64,000 bases of DNA from Streptomyces djakartensis (GCF_014651075.1 NZ_BMWE01000019.1:1-64000); one strand, 5' to 3'; positions 34,496-43,741 are shown, counted from the first letter of the stretch. Notes: generated by a model not told the origin, from the letters alone. Translations and numbers: made by a program.

Positions 34496-34736
34496 TCTCG
34501 CTGCTGATGAGGCGGGTTGAGGGGGGCGTACCTGCGGCGGCGCGCGGTCGAGGGCGGTGCGGTTGAGGTCCCCGCGCGTTTCGTCTCGGAAGGCGGTACA
34601 ACCATCGGTGCTGTCGGGGCGTCTGTTGATTGCTTCGCGCGTGTGCTCGAGCGGATTGCACGCTGGGCACGGCGTCGCGAGCCACCGTTCCCCTTCGCGG
34701 ATGCCGTCGGCGTCTGCGGTGCAGCAGGAGGTATTC

Positions 34737-36155
34737 GTGCGTCATTCAGTCCGTCTTGCCGTGGCGGCGGCCCTCGCGGCCTGCCTGACCGGCAGTCTGG
34801 TGGCCGTGTCGGCCGACCAGGCCGTGGCCGCCGGGTCCAGGCTGTCCGACGACTTCAACGGCGACGGCTACCGCGACCTGGCCGTAGGCATGCCGGGGAA
34901 GACGATCAGCGGAAAGCAGGACGCCGGCGCAGTCCTCGTCGCCTTCGGCTCAGCCAGTGGCCTGACCAGCAAGCGCGTCTACGTCACGCAGAACTCCTCA
35001 GGCGTGCCCGGCACGCCCGGTTACCAGGACTACTTCGGTAGCAGCTTCGCCAGTGGCGACTTCGACCGCGACGGGTACGCGGACCTGCTGGTCGGCAGCG
35101 AGGGGGATGCGTCAGGGAACGGCTCGGTCACCGTGCTGTGGGGCGGAACCTCACCGTTCGGCAGTGCTCTCGCGCTGCCCTCGGGACCGTCGTATCCCTC
35201 GCGCCTGTTCGGCGGCGAGATCGCCGTCGGCGACTTCACCGGCGACTCACGCCCGGACATCGCCGTCACCGGGCAGACGTCGCTGCGCCTGTACTCCGGT
35301 ACGTTCACCCGCACCAAAGCCCCCGCGGGCCATGACGTCAGCAGCCCCGACCCCATCGCCGGCGGCCACCTCGCAGCCGGCGACTTCACCGGCGACGGCA
35401 AGGACGAACTGGCCGTCGTCCAGCAGAAGACCACCCTCATCTACGGCCAGGTCCCCGGCACGACCGGCACTGACCATTTCACCGCCGAGTCGCGCCTTCC
35501 CGGCGGAGACAACGTGGCCGCAGGCGACCTCAACGGGGACGGCCGCGACGACCTCGCCGTCGCCCTGTCCAATCCCCGCCTCAATCCCAACGGACTGGCC
35601 GATCCCAGCAACGGCTCCGGCTACATCACCGTTCGATACGGCGATCCGTCGTACGACAGCGGCCTTGCCCCTTCAGGCCGCGTCTACCACCAGGACTCCC
35701 CCGGCATCCCCGGCGCCGATGAGAAGGAGGACGAGTTCGGCGCGGCGATGTCCATGGGCGACATCAACGGCGACCACCGCGCGGACCTCGCTGTCGGCGT
35801 TCCGCACGAGACCCTCGGCAGGGCCGTCAGCGGAGGCGACGTACTCGTGCTGCGCGGCGGCTCCAACGGGCTCACCACCACCGGCGCGGCACGCTACTCA
35901 CAGGACACCACCGGGATCCCCGGTAGCGCCGAGAGCGCGGACGTCTTCGGCTCCCAGGTCCACCTCGCGGACTACAACAGGGACGGCAAGGCGGACCTCG
36001 CCGTCTCCGCCCCTTATGAAGACCGCGGCAACGGCGCCGTGTGGCAGCTGCGCGGCACCGGCAGCGGCCTGAGCACCGACAGCGTCAGCGTCCACGGCCC
36101 CAAGCAGTACGCCGTTTCCTCCGCTTCCGGCATCGGCAGGACCCTCCTCCCCTGA
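34737..36155 (+). CDS. Secreted FG-GAP (integrin-alpha-like) repeat protein
   Basis: A 472-residue exported protein. The GTG at 34737 has AGGAGG 5 nt upstream. A Sec signal peptide (VRHSVRLAVAAALAACLTGS …) is followed by about seven FG-GAP repeats, each with a Ca2+-binding loop such as DFNGDGYRDLAVG, DFDRDGYADLLVG, DFTGDGKDELAVV, DLNGDGRDDLAVA, DINGDHRADLAVG and DYNRDGKADLAVS. These repeats build a seven-bladed beta-propeller as in integrin alpha chains. It probably acts at or outside the cell surface in binding. A second protein of related architecture lies at 37600-39747. Confidence 0.88.
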   Translation: MRHSVRLAVAAALAACLTGSLVAVSADQAVAAGSRLSDDFNGDGYRDLAVGMPGKTISGKQDAGAVLVAFGSASGLTSKRVYVTQNSSGVPGTPGYQDYFGSSFASGDFDRDGYADLLVGSEGDASGNGSVTVLWGGTSPFGSALALPSGPSYPSRLFGGEIAVGDFTGDSRPDIAVTGQTSLRLYSGTFTRTKAPAGHDVSSPDPIAGGHLAAGDFTGDGKDELAVVQQKTTLIYGQVPGTTGTDHFTAESRLPGGDNVAAGDLNGDGRDDLAVALSNPRLNPNGLADPSNGSGYITVRYGDPSYDSGLAPSGRVYHQDSPGIPGADEKEDEFGAAMSMGDINGDHRADLAVGVPHETLGRAVSGGDVLVLRGGSNGLTTTGAARYSQDTTGIPGSAESADVFGSQVHLADYNRDGKADLAVSAPYEDRGNGAVWQLRGTGSGLSTDSVSVHGPKQYAVSSASGIGRTLLP

Positions 36156-36227
36156 CGGTAAGCCGATGTGTTTCATCGGTCGGGGCTGACGCGGCTGTCG
36201 TCGGGAGTGCTGCCGCGCTGGTGGCGC

Positions 36228-36575
36228 TCACGGGGCCGCGGGCCGGAAGCCGACCGGGGGTGTGTCGGGCAGGAGACGTGAGAGCTCGAAGACGGTGGGG
36301 TTGACGTCGGCCGCGGTGAGCAGCAGCCACAGCGGCTGAGCGCGCAGTCCGGTCACGGTCGCCCGGCGGCCCGGGCCGCTGGTCGTGGGGTCGAAGAAGA
36401 GGTGGAGGCCGGCGACGTCCATGAAGGGCGTGCGGGTCAGGTCCCACTGCAGGTCGGTCACCTGCTGCGGCAGCGCGTCCACGGCGGCGCGCAGCGGAGG
36501 CAGGGTGTCGAAGTCGATCTCCCCGCTGAGGGAGATGCGTGCGTGGGTGCCGTCGATGGTGGTGGTGATGTTCAT
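36228..36575 (-). CDS. STAS-domain protein lacking the phosphorylatable serine
   Basis: A 115-residue STAS protein of the anti-sigma-factor-antagonist type: MNITTTIDGTHARISLSGEI, then DFDTLPPLRAAVDALPQQVT and the helix-start motif FMDVAGLHLF (51-60). In SpoIIAA/RsbV the corresponding loop is DSSGL with a phosphorylated serine; here both serines are replaced by Val and Ala, so control by phosphorylation as in SpoIIAA/RsbV is not possible at that site. Its putative ribosome binding site, a GGGGGG run 10 nt before the ATG, is buried in a CCCCC/GGGGG hairpin. It is divergent from the DinB gene. Confidence 0.75.
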   Translation of the reverse strand: MNITTTIDGTHARISLSGEIDFDTLPPLRAAVDALPQQVTDLQWDLTRTPFMDVAGLHLFFDPTTSGPGRRATVTGLRAQPLWLLLTAADVNPTVFELSRLLPDTPPVGFRPAAP

Positions 36576-36585
36576 GCGGAGCGTG

Positions 36586-36601
36586 CCCCCCTTTTCGGGG
36601 G
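36586..36601 (-). promoter_or_regulatory. Hairpin covering the ribosome binding site of the STAS gene
   Basis: On the minus strand CCCCC-GAAAA-GGGGGG precedes the ATG at 36575. The G-run is the only Shine-Dalgarno candidate, and it pairs fully with the C-run across a 5-nt loop. This could limit translation. Confidence 0.4.
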
Positions 36602-36826
36602 TTGTGAGCCCAAAGGCGAAACACCCCTTGGAAACGGGTGTACGACGATGGCGGGGCTCGGGTGCCCGGGGTGGGGGCAACGCCCGAATTCCCCGAAAGA
36701 CCGGCACCAGGGATGCCGGTCGGTCTCGTTGTCTTCCCCACCGTCGCACAGATACGACCGCGGCGACCACACCGCAGCGGTCCGGTGTCACTCCCCACTG
36801 TCAGTGCCGGGTGGAAAACTCCCGGC

Positions 36827-37423
36827 ATGAGCGAACCGAACCCGAAAGCGGACCTTCTCCGATACCTGCAAGAGGCACGTGATGCCCTGGTGTGGAAGCT
36901 CGAAGGGCTCTCGGAGTACGACGTCCGTCGTCCGCTGACCCCCACGGGCACGAACCTGCTGGGGCTGGTCAAGCATGTCGCCGGCGTGGAACTGGGCTAC
37001 CTCGGTGACGCGTTCGGGCGGCCGTTCTTCGGCGAGGAGCCGCCCGCCTGGTGGTATACCGAGGAGCCGGAAGCGGGCTCGGACATGTGGGCCGCCGCGG
37101 ACGAGTCACGGGAACAGATCGTCGGGTTGTACCGGCAGGCGTGGAAGCACTCCGACAGCACCATCGCGACGCTGGCGCTCGACTCCAAGGGCCACGTCCC
37201 GTGGTGGCCGGAGGAACGACGAGAGGTGACACTGCACCACGTCCTGGTGCGCGTGATCTCCGATACTCAGCGGCACGCCGGCCATGCCGACATCGTGCGA
37301 GAGCTCATCGACGGATCCGTCGGGCATCTGCGAGGCAAGGACGGCATCCCACCACAGGATCAGGCTTGGTGGGAGGGCCACCGAAGCAGACTGGAGCGCG
37401 TGGCCCGGGAAGTCAGCGGCTGA
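36827..37423 (+). CDS. DinB-family protein
   Basis: A 198-residue four-helix-bundle protein of the DinB/DUF664 group. The metal-binding histidines are in LLGLVKHVAGVELGYL (His50) and DTQRHAGHADIVREL (His150, His153). In related proteins the metal activates a thiol such as mycothiol or bacillithiol for transfer to electrophiles. It starts MSEPNPKADLLRYLQEARDA without a strong ribosome binding site. The substrate is unknown. It has no neighbours that clarify its role and is divergent from the STAS gene. Confidence 0.85.
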   Translation: MSEPNPKADLLRYLQEARDALVWKLEGLSEYDVRRPLTPTGTNLLGLVKHVAGVELGYLGDAFGRPFFGEEPPAWWYTEEPEAGSDMWAAADESREQIVGLYRQAWKHSDSTIATLALDSKGHVPWWPEERREVTLHHVLVRVISDTQRHAGHADIVRELIDGSVGHLRGKDGIPPQDQAWWEGHRSRLERVAREVSG

Positions 37424-37599
37424 TCCCGCCCTGCTGCCGGACCCGCGGGATCCGCGGTGGGGCCCGGCGGTTCACAGGCAGAACGTGAAGGAATTCCCGA
37501 CGCGGGACGATCTTGGTTGATATACGCTGCGTCCGACCTGTTCGAACAGTTCGGCGAATCCATGCCAACCGATTCGTCCTGCCCGGGGGGGGCATTCCC

Positions 37600-39747
37600 A
37601 TGACTTCGCAGTCCCGCGCGGTGCTCGGCATCGCGCTCGTTCCCGTCCTGGCTCTGGCGGCCGCCGAGCCGAGCGCCGCCCACAGCGCCGCGGCCACTGA
37701 CACCGCCACCACCGCCGGCACCGCTGTGGCGTCCGTCGAGGCCCGTGCTCCGGGCCCGTGGAGCACCCGCGCCCTCCACGCTCCCGCCCCCGACCCCGGT
37801 TCCGCCTCGGGCGGGCTGAACGCCCTGGTGTCGGCCGGCGACGGCACCCTCGTCTCTCTTGCCGGCGACGGGCGTTCCACCCGGATCCGGCCCGCCGGCA
37901 GCACCCGCTGGCTCACCCCGCAGACCTGGCCGGACGCCGGCGGATACAACACCGAGCTGGTCTCGCTCGGCGACGGCTCGGTGCGCCTGGCCTGGCGGGC
38001 CAAGCGGGCCGACGACCATGGCAACCACTGGCTGAGGGTCGCCACCCTCACGCCCGGTGCGACCGCCTTCTCCGAGCCGGAATACGTCGCCGCGGTCCCT
38101 GAGAAGGGCTACCACCATCTGGCGGCGGCCCCCGACGGCCGGTTGGTCGCTGTGTGGTCGGTCTCCGGTGTCGTGAGGGCCGCCGAGAAGAGCGGTCCGC
38201 TGGCCGCGTGGACCGCTCCGGCCGACCTCAACGAGCAGCCGCCGTCCGGCAGCCGCGACATCGCCAACATGGACCTCGCGGTCGCCAAGGACGGCTCCGC
38301 CCTGCTGGTGTGGCAGTGGCAGGCGAGCAAGGCCGTCGTCGCCCTGGAGAAGGCCCCCGGCGCGGCCGCCTGGACCGCGGTCCAGGGCTTTCCCGTCCCC
38401 GACAAGGATCTCGCGCGTCCGAAGGTGTTCGCCGAACCGAAGGGCGGCTTCGACGTCTTCTACGACGACTACGCGCACCTCATGCACTCCCGCCGGCCCG
38501 CCGGCGCGACGCAGTGGAGCCCCCCGCAGTCCGCCGAAAGCCGTGGCAGCACGTACCGGATGACGGCGCCCATCTACCTGCCCAACGGCGACCTCTTCGT
38601 GGCCGGCGGGCCCACCACCCCCTGGTACGCGGTGCGTTCGGCGGCCGCGGGCCACTGGCTGCCGTACTCCCAGCGCTTCTCCACTCACCAGAAGGTGCGT
38701 CATGTCGCCGCGGCCGCCACCTCGGGCGGCACGGTCACGGTGACGTGGCGGGAGGGCTACTCGTACGAGGAGTACACGATGGCCGCCGTGTTCAAGGACG
38801 GCACCTGGTCCACCCCGCGCCGGCTGAGCGCGAAGAGCGCCCAGTTCACCGGGGCGCCCCAGGTGGCCGCCGACGCGCTCGGCCGCCCCGTGGTGCTGTG
38901 GGACGAGTACCTGGTGGGCGAGACGAACAACACCGTCCTGGACGGCGTGTACCAGGCCACCACCACCGGCCGCGCGCTGCCCAAGTGGCGTGACTACACG
39001 GACGACGGCAAGGCCGACCTGTTCGGCCGGGGCAGCGCCGGACTCAAGGTGTACGCGGGTGACGCGACGAAGCTGACCGCGGGGCAGCGCGCGAGCGGCT
39101 GGCCGACGGGCACGCTCGTGCTGCCCTTCGGCGACCTCGACGGCGACCGCTGCAACGACGTGTTCGTCCGCTACCCGAAGGGCGAGGCCCGCGTCCACCC
39201 GACGATCTGCGGCGGCGGGCTGCCCGACCAGCAGTCGTTCTTCGTGAAGGTCTCCTCGGACTGGAGCGCGTACAACGCGGTCGTCTCGTCCGGCGACGTG
39301 ACGGGCGACGGCAGGGCCGACCTGCTGACCCGGTCCGCTTCGACGGGGAAGCTGTACATGTACGCGAACAGCGGCGCCGGCGGCTTCAGGGGCCGAGCGC
39401 TCGCCGGGTCCGGCTTCGGCGGCTACAAGAGGCTGATCGGCGCGGGAGACCTCAACGGCGACGGCAAGAACGATCTCCTGGCCATCGACGCGTCGAACGA
39501 GCTGTGGCGGTACGACGGGACCGGTGCGGGCACCTTCAAGCCGCGGTCGCTGGTCTTCAGAGACTGGGGCACCTCCTACAAGGACGTGGTCGGAGGACTC
39601 GACCTGTCCGGCGACGGCCGGGCCGACCTTGTCTCACTCGACAAGGACGGCCGAGCCTGGCTGAACCGGGGCAACGGCAGGGGTGGTTTCGACAGCCGCT
39701 CCCAGGTCGCCAGGACCACCGACTGGTCGGACATCCGCATCTCCTGA
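37600..39747 (+). CDS. Secreted VCBS/FG-GAP repeat protein, large
   Basis: A 715-residue exported protein. ATG 37600 follows a G-run; the leader (MTSQSRAVLGIALVPVLALA …) is a Sec signal peptide. Residues 45-480 are beta-strand-rich with tryptophan-ending repeats (TRWLTPQTWPDAGGYNTELV, ATQWSPPQSAESRGSTYRMT), suggesting a propeller domain. The last 220 residues hold VCBS/FG-GAP repeats with Ca2+ loops: DYTDDGKADLFGR, DLDGDRCNDVFVR, DVTGDGRADLLTR, DLNGDGKNDLLAI and DLSGDGRADLVSL. The function is unknown, likely extracellular binding. It is transcribed in the same direction as the protein at 34737 but separated by two other genes. Confidence 0.85.
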   Translation: MTSQSRAVLGIALVPVLALAAAEPSAAHSAAATDTATTAGTAVASVEARAPGPWSTRALHAPAPDPGSASGGLNALVSAGDGTLVSLAGDGRSTRIRPAGSTRWLTPQTWPDAGGYNTELVSLGDGSVRLAWRAKRADDHGNHWLRVATLTPGATAFSEPEYVAAVPEKGYHHLAAAPDGRLVAVWSVSGVVRAAEKSGPLAAWTAPADLNEQPPSGSRDIANMDLAVAKDGSALLVWQWQASKAVVALEKAPGAAAWTAVQGFPVPDKDLARPKVFAEPKGGFDVFYDDYAHLMHSRRPAGATQWSPPQSAESRGSTYRMTAPIYLPNGDLFVAGGPTTPWYAVRSAAAGHWLPYSQRFSTHQKVRHVAAAATSGGTVTVTWREGYSYEEYTMAAVFKDGTWSTPRRLSAKSAQFTGAPQVAADALGRPVVLWDEYLVGETNNTVLDGVYQATTTGRALPKWRDYTDDGKADLFGRGSAGLKVYAGDATKLTAGQRASGWPTGTLVLPFGDLDGDRCNDVFVRYPKGEARVHPTICGGGLPDQQSFFVKVSSDWSAYNAVVSSGDVTGDGRADLLTRSASTGKLYMYANSGAGGFRGRALAGSGFGGYKRLIGAGDLNGDGKNDLLAIDASNELWRYDGTGAGTFKPRSLVFRDWGTSYKDVVGGLDLSGDGRADLVSLDKDGRAWLNRGNGRGGFDSRSQVARTTDWSDIRIS

Positions 39748-39764
39748 CAGCACGGCCCCCGTGA

Positions 39765-39787
39765 GATCGCACCTCCGGTTGCGATCG
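39765..39787 (+). terminator. Possible terminator hairpin
   Basis: GATCGCACC-TCC-GGTTGCGATC forms a 9-bp stem with one bulged base, 18 nt after the stop of the VCBS protein. Confidence 0.4.
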
Positions 39788-39888
39788 CCAGAGCACATCG
39801 GAGACTGGGATGAGGAGGTGGTGCAGGTCGGATGCGCCGAGCCCGTGCGGGCCTTGCGACCGGTTCGCCCCTTACGGAGGGCCGAGAC

Positions 39889-41022
39889 ATGCCAAGCGTC
39901 CAGCACAGCACGATTCCGGATGCGGCCGGGGACGTCGCAGGGCGTCGGAGATCTTCGTGGCATCAACGTGCCTCGGCCTATGTCGCCGAACTCCAGGCGG
40001 AACTGGACAGGTTCAAGATTCGCAGCGAGAGTTCGGGACATCTGCCGAGGGACACGAAGAGCCTGCTGGAGAAGGCAGAGGTACAGCTCAATGCCGCCCG
40101 GGAGGCCCTGAACGAGAGGGACACACTGCACGCCAGGTTCTCCGGCTCGCTGGTGGACCGATCATGGGCGAACATCCATCGGGCCGAGTTGACCATCCTC
40201 AAGCTCACCGACGAGGAGGACCTCGCCTGGTGGGGAACTGAGGTGCTGGCGCGCGCCGAACAGCATCTGGGCGCCGGGGACCCGATCCGCAAGGAACTGG
40301 AGTCACAGGTCAAGGCGCACAACCGAAGACTCGGCTGGCGATTCAAGGACCTGGCTGTCAGAGCCCTGCGTGCGGCGAACGACGCGGAAGATCTCGAGCG
40401 GTCACGGCTACGGAGTTTCGGCAACATCCTGCTGACATCGGTCATCCTGGCCACCCTCATCGCGGGGACGCTCGTGCTGTGGGGGTACGTCGAACCGCGG
40501 GCGGTGGCGAAGAACCTCTGCTTCACCACACCACCCCCTGACAGCGACCCGTTCTGCCCGATCGGTACCAGTCCGTCAGGCGGAGACGTGCTGATAGTGG
40601 AGTTCTTCGGCCTGGGCGGAGCGGCCCTGGCGGGCGCTGTCTCCCTGCGGAAAATGCGAGGTACGGCCACGCCCTACATGGTGCCCATGCTTCTCTTGCT
40701 GCTGCGGCTGCCGGTCGGCGCCCTGGCCGCCGTGTTCGGCCTGCTGATCATCCAGGGCGGGTTCATTCCGGGATTCTCCAATCTGGACAGCTCGGCGCAG
40801 GTGCTCTCCTGGTCGCTCCTCTTCGGTGTCGCCCAGGAATCGGTGACCCGGCTGATCGACCAACAGGGCCAGAAGGTCATCAGCAATGTCAGGGGGCCGT
40901 CGCGCGGCTTCGAGGACGACACCGATTCGGACTCCGTCCGCCCCGCAGCGCCGGTGAGGCCGGCCGTGAACGGCCACAGGAGGCAGACCCTGCGGCAGGC
41001 CTTCAGGCGCTACGACCAGTAA
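39889..41022 (+). CDS. Hypothetical protein, helical N-terminus and four TM segments
   Basis: A 377-residue membrane protein starting at ATG 39889 with GGAGGG 7-8 nt upstream. Residues 25-170 are highly charged and helical (AELQAELDRFKIRSE and LEKAEVQLNAAREALNER), likely coiled-coil. Four hydrophobic segments lie at about 178-200, 234-253, 263-289 and 300-318. A Pro/Asp/Cys-rich loop (CFTTPPPDSDPFCPIGTS) sits between the first two. The C-terminus is disordered and basic. No family is recognised. The layout, cytosolic coiled coil plus compact TM bundle, recalls signalling or effector membrane proteins but there is no enzymatic motif. Confidence 0.7.
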   Translation: MPSVQHSTIPDAAGDVAGRRRSSWHQRASAYVAELQAELDRFKIRSESSGHLPRDTKSLLEKAEVQLNAAREALNERDTLHARFSGSLVDRSWANIHRAELTILKLTDEEDLAWWGTEVLARAEQHLGAGDPIRKELESQVKAHNRRLGWRFKDLAVRALRAANDAEDLERSRLRSFGNILLTSVILATLIAGTLVLWGYVEPRAVAKNLCFTTPPPDSDPFCPIGTSPSGGDVLIVEFFGLGGAALAGAVSLRKMRGTATPYMVPMLLLLLRLPVGALAAVFGLLIIQGGFIPGFSNLDSSAQVLSWSLLFGVAQESVTRLIDQQGQKVISNVRGPSRGFEDDTDSDSVRPAAPVRPAVNGHRRQTLRQAFRRYDQ

Positions 41023-41319
41023 CCGTCCGTATGGTCGGCTGCAGGCATTCTCCGGCGGCCTGTCGGGTGGAATGCGACGGCCGGAGCCAGGCAGGTGCCG
41101 GCGTTCGCCGCGCGCGGCGGGCTCACCGGCTCGGACTGGAGTGCCAAGGGTGAAGTGTCGGAAGCGGCACCGCCTGCCGGGAGGCGTACTGGCACCCTCT
41201 TGAGGGGCTGGGGTCGGTGCGTAGCGTCGAGCTTGTCGTGCCGATGTGCGATGTCGCGTGGGTCTGCCGGGTCTTCTCGTGCAACCGAGACGTCCCGGTC
41301 GGGTGCTGAGGGGGTGGAT

Positions 41320-42102
41320 GTGACGCGTCGCCAAGCTGCTGGCACGACTTCCCATTCGTCTGTTCCGGGCGACGTAAGACCGCGGCGTGTGCCCCGTCAT
41401 GTCGCCTGTGTCATGGACGGCAACGGCCGGTGGGCCGCGCAGCGGTCACTGCCGCGGACATCGGGCCACCGTGCCGCGGAGACGGCGGTCATCGACGTCA
41501 TCGAGGCGGCCCGTTCGGCCGGCGTCGGATGGCTGAGCCTGTACGCGTTCTCCACCGAGAACTGGCGCCGCCCGCACGCCGAGGTCGACTTCCTCATGCA
41601 CCTGGTGCGCCGCGTGGTACGCAAACACGCCCCGCTGCTGCACGCCCGGGGTATCCGCTGCCGCTTCCTCGGTGTGACCGATCCGCGGGTGCCCGCGGCG
41701 CTGGCCCGGGACTTCGCCGACCTGATGACGCTGACCTGCGACAACCGGGGCATGACGCTGACCGTCGCTTTCGACCACGGCGGGCGCAGGGACATCGTGG
41801 AGGCCGCGCGCTCGCTCATCCGCGGTGGTGTACCGGCCGAGGCGGTGGACGAGGAGTGCTTCGCCGCGCACCTGCCCTTCCCCGACACCCCCGACGTCGA
41901 CCTGGTCATCCGGACCTCGGGAGAGCAGCGCATCTCCAACTTCATGCTCTGGCAGGTCGCCTACGCCGAGTGGGTCTTCCCTCCCGTGCTGTGGCCCGAC
42001 TTCCGGGCACCGCACTTCCTGGAATGCCTGCACACCTATCAGCAACGCGATCGCCGCTTCGGCGGCGTGCTGCCGCACCAGAACGGAGAATCCCGACCGT
42101 GA
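41320..42102 (+). CDS. Cis-prenyltransferase (isoprenyl transferase, UppS-like)
   Basis: A 260-residue cis-prenyltransferase. GTG 41320 has GAGGGG 5-6 nt upstream. Conserved regions are VMDGNGRWAAQR (catalytic Asp33), WLSLYAFSTENWRRP, LTLTCDNRGMTLTVAFDHGG, DLVIRTSGEQRISNFMLWQ and AYAEWVFPPVLWPDF. The family adds cis-isoprene units to an allylic diphosphate; UppS makes undecaprenyl diphosphate for the wall. Streptomycetes have several copies, so this may be a specialised enzyme and not the housekeeping one. Its stop overlaps the start of the next gene (GTGA), so the two products are made together and probably act in one pathway. Confidence 0.88.
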   Translation: MTRRQAAGTTSHSSVPGDVRPRRVPRHVACVMDGNGRWAAQRSLPRTSGHRAAETAVIDVIEAARSAGVGWLSLYAFSTENWRRPHAEVDFLMHLVRRVVRKHAPLLHARGIRCRFLGVTDPRVPAALARDFADLMTLTCDNRGMTLTVAFDHGGRRDIVEAARSLIRGGVPAEAVDEECFAAHLPFPDTPDVDLVIRTSGEQRISNFMLWQVAYAEWVFPPVLWPDFRAPHFLECLHTYQQRDRRFGGVLPHQNGESRP

Positions 42103-43613
42103 CCCACACAGACAGCGGCTCCGCCGGCCGCATCGGCGCCGGCGCTGCGTCTCCCCACGGCAGGTCATCGTGGTCCGGAACAGACGACCGTACACCGCCC
42201 GTGTTCGGGCCCGGCTCGCAGTTCCACGAGTTCTTCAACGACCCCCGCTGGGCCATGGCGATGGTCAGGGCGACCGTCCTGGAGGCGGCCCACCCGCAGA
42301 TCGGCGCGGCCCTGATCGACAACTCCACTTTCGTCGCCCATCCCTGGCGGCGGCTGCGCAACACCCTCGTGAGCCTGCAGCGCATGTTCGGCGCCGACGA
42401 TCACGTCCGGCAGCGGGAGGCGGCGCGGCTCAACCGCCTGCACGCGCGGCTGGGCGGCACGGACGCGCGCAACCGTCCCTACGACGCGATGGACCCGGAC
42501 GTGCGGGCCTGGGTGGTGGCGACGCTCTTCGAGAGTGCCGTCACGATGTGCCGGCTGAGCGGACAGCCCCTGGAACAGAGGGCCATGGAGCGGCTGTACG
42601 CGGAGTTCCAGGCGTTCCTCGCGGCCTTGGGGGACGAAGCCGGTCACCTGCCGCCTTCCTTGCAGGAGTTCTGGAGCTACTACGACCAGGTGGTCGAGGA
42701 GGAACTGGAGAACACGGAGGCGATGCGCATCATCCTCTACAAGCTCTTCGACCACCTGCCGGCGCCGCCGCTGCTGAACGGGCTGCCCACTCTGTGGGCG
42801 GCAGGCCGCACCGTGGCCGGTCCCGTCCTCGGGGCGATCACCGTGGCGTCCCTGCCCGAACCATTCCGCCGACGGGCCGGGCTGCCCGAACTGCCCGGCG
42901 CACAGACAGCGATGCAGGGCGCCTACCTCGCTGCCGGCCTGGCCCGTTTCCTCCCCGGCGGCTGGATCAAAGCGGACAGCGTCATCGATCTGCTCGCCCT
43001 CTCCCCCGACAGCGACGACCCACGAGCGCGCACGATCAGCGCCCTGCGCGACAGGATGAACCGGGCAGGAGCCCTCATCCGGCTCATCACCCCTCTTCCC
43101 CCGGAGCCGGTGCCCGGCACCGCGGACGGCGGGCTGCAGCGCAGCGCGGAAGAGTTCTTCGCGCAGGTGCTGGACCAGTCCGGCAACGGCTACCTGGACT
43201 GGCCCGACCTCGCCGCCATGGCCCGCGAGCTCGCCGGCCGCCTCGACCTGGACGAACCCGAGGAGACCAGGCTCTACGACGCCTTCGCCGACTGGTGGCG
43301 GGAACTGCAGGCCGCCCTCGACGCCGACGGCGACGGCCGCATCAGCGCCCGCGAGTACGCGGCGGCCGTCCCCTCCCTGGCGGGGCCCGCACTGATCAAA
43401 GTCGCCGAAGTCCTCTTCGACGCCACCGACAAGGACGGCAACCAGACCATCGACGCCGACGAACACCGCGCCCTGTTCCGAACTGCCTTCCACCGCGACA
43501 CAGCGGGCGCCGAGGCGGCGTACACGCGCAGCGCGTTCGTCAGGGACTTCCTGTCCTTCATGTCCGGCCGCCGGCGTTCCACCCCCTTCGACCCGCTGCT
43601 CGCACAGGCATAG
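42099..43613 (+). CDS. DUF2236 (MpaB/Lcp-type) oxygenase fused to EF-hands
   Basis: A 504-residue protein starting at GTG 42099, overlapping the cis-prenyltransferase stop by 4 nt. Residues 40-330 form the all-helical DUF2236 domain shared with the fungal MpaB oxygenase and the latex-clearing protein Lcp: ATVLEAAHPQIGAALIDNST and VAHPWRRLRNTLVSLQRMFG near the start, then DPDVRAWVVATLFESAVTM. These proteins are heme-dependent cleavers of isoprenoid chains. Residues 347-500 carry EF-hand Ca2+ loops: DQSGNGYLDWPD (359-370), DADGDGRISARE (408-419) and DKDGNQTIDADE (444-455). There is no signal peptide. Coupling to a prenyltransferase suggests a polyprenyl-type substrate. Confidence 0.82.
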   Translation: MTHTDSGSAGRIGAGAASPHGRSSWSGTDDRTPPVFGPGSQFHEFFNDPRWAMAMVRATVLEAAHPQIGAALIDNSTFVAHPWRRLRNTLVSLQRMFGADDHVRQREAARLNRLHARLGGTDARNRPYDAMDPDVRAWVVATLFESAVTMCRLSGQPLEQRAMERLYAEFQAFLAALGDEAGHLPPSLQEFWSYYDQVVEEELENTEAMRIILYKLFDHLPAPPLLNGLPTLWAAGRTVAGPVLGAITVASLPEPFRRRAGLPELPGAQTAMQGAYLAAGLARFLPGGWIKADSVIDLLALSPDSDDPRARTISALRDRMNRAGALIRLITPLPPEPVPGTADGGLQRSAEEFFAQVLDQSGNGYLDWPDLAAMARELAGRLDLDEPEETRLYDAFADWWRELQAALDADGDGRISAREYAAAVPSLAGPALIKVAEVLFDATDKDGNQTIDADEHRALFRTAFHRDTAGAEAAYTRSAFVRDFLSFMSGRRRSTPFDPLLAQA

Positions 43614-43741
43614 CGCCCCGGTCGCGCCTCACGCTGTCCGACCGCGTGCGTCCAGGAGAGCGGCGGCGGGACGATGAAGGTGCTGATCTTGGGAAGACGG
43701 TGGAAGTGATCTTTCATCGGTCCCATGAGGAGGGGCATGTC

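Noticed and set aside
37360..39198. A 612-codon minus-strand open frame
   Set aside because: It is antisense to the VCBS/FG-GAP protein and has no ribosome binding site or recognisable motif.
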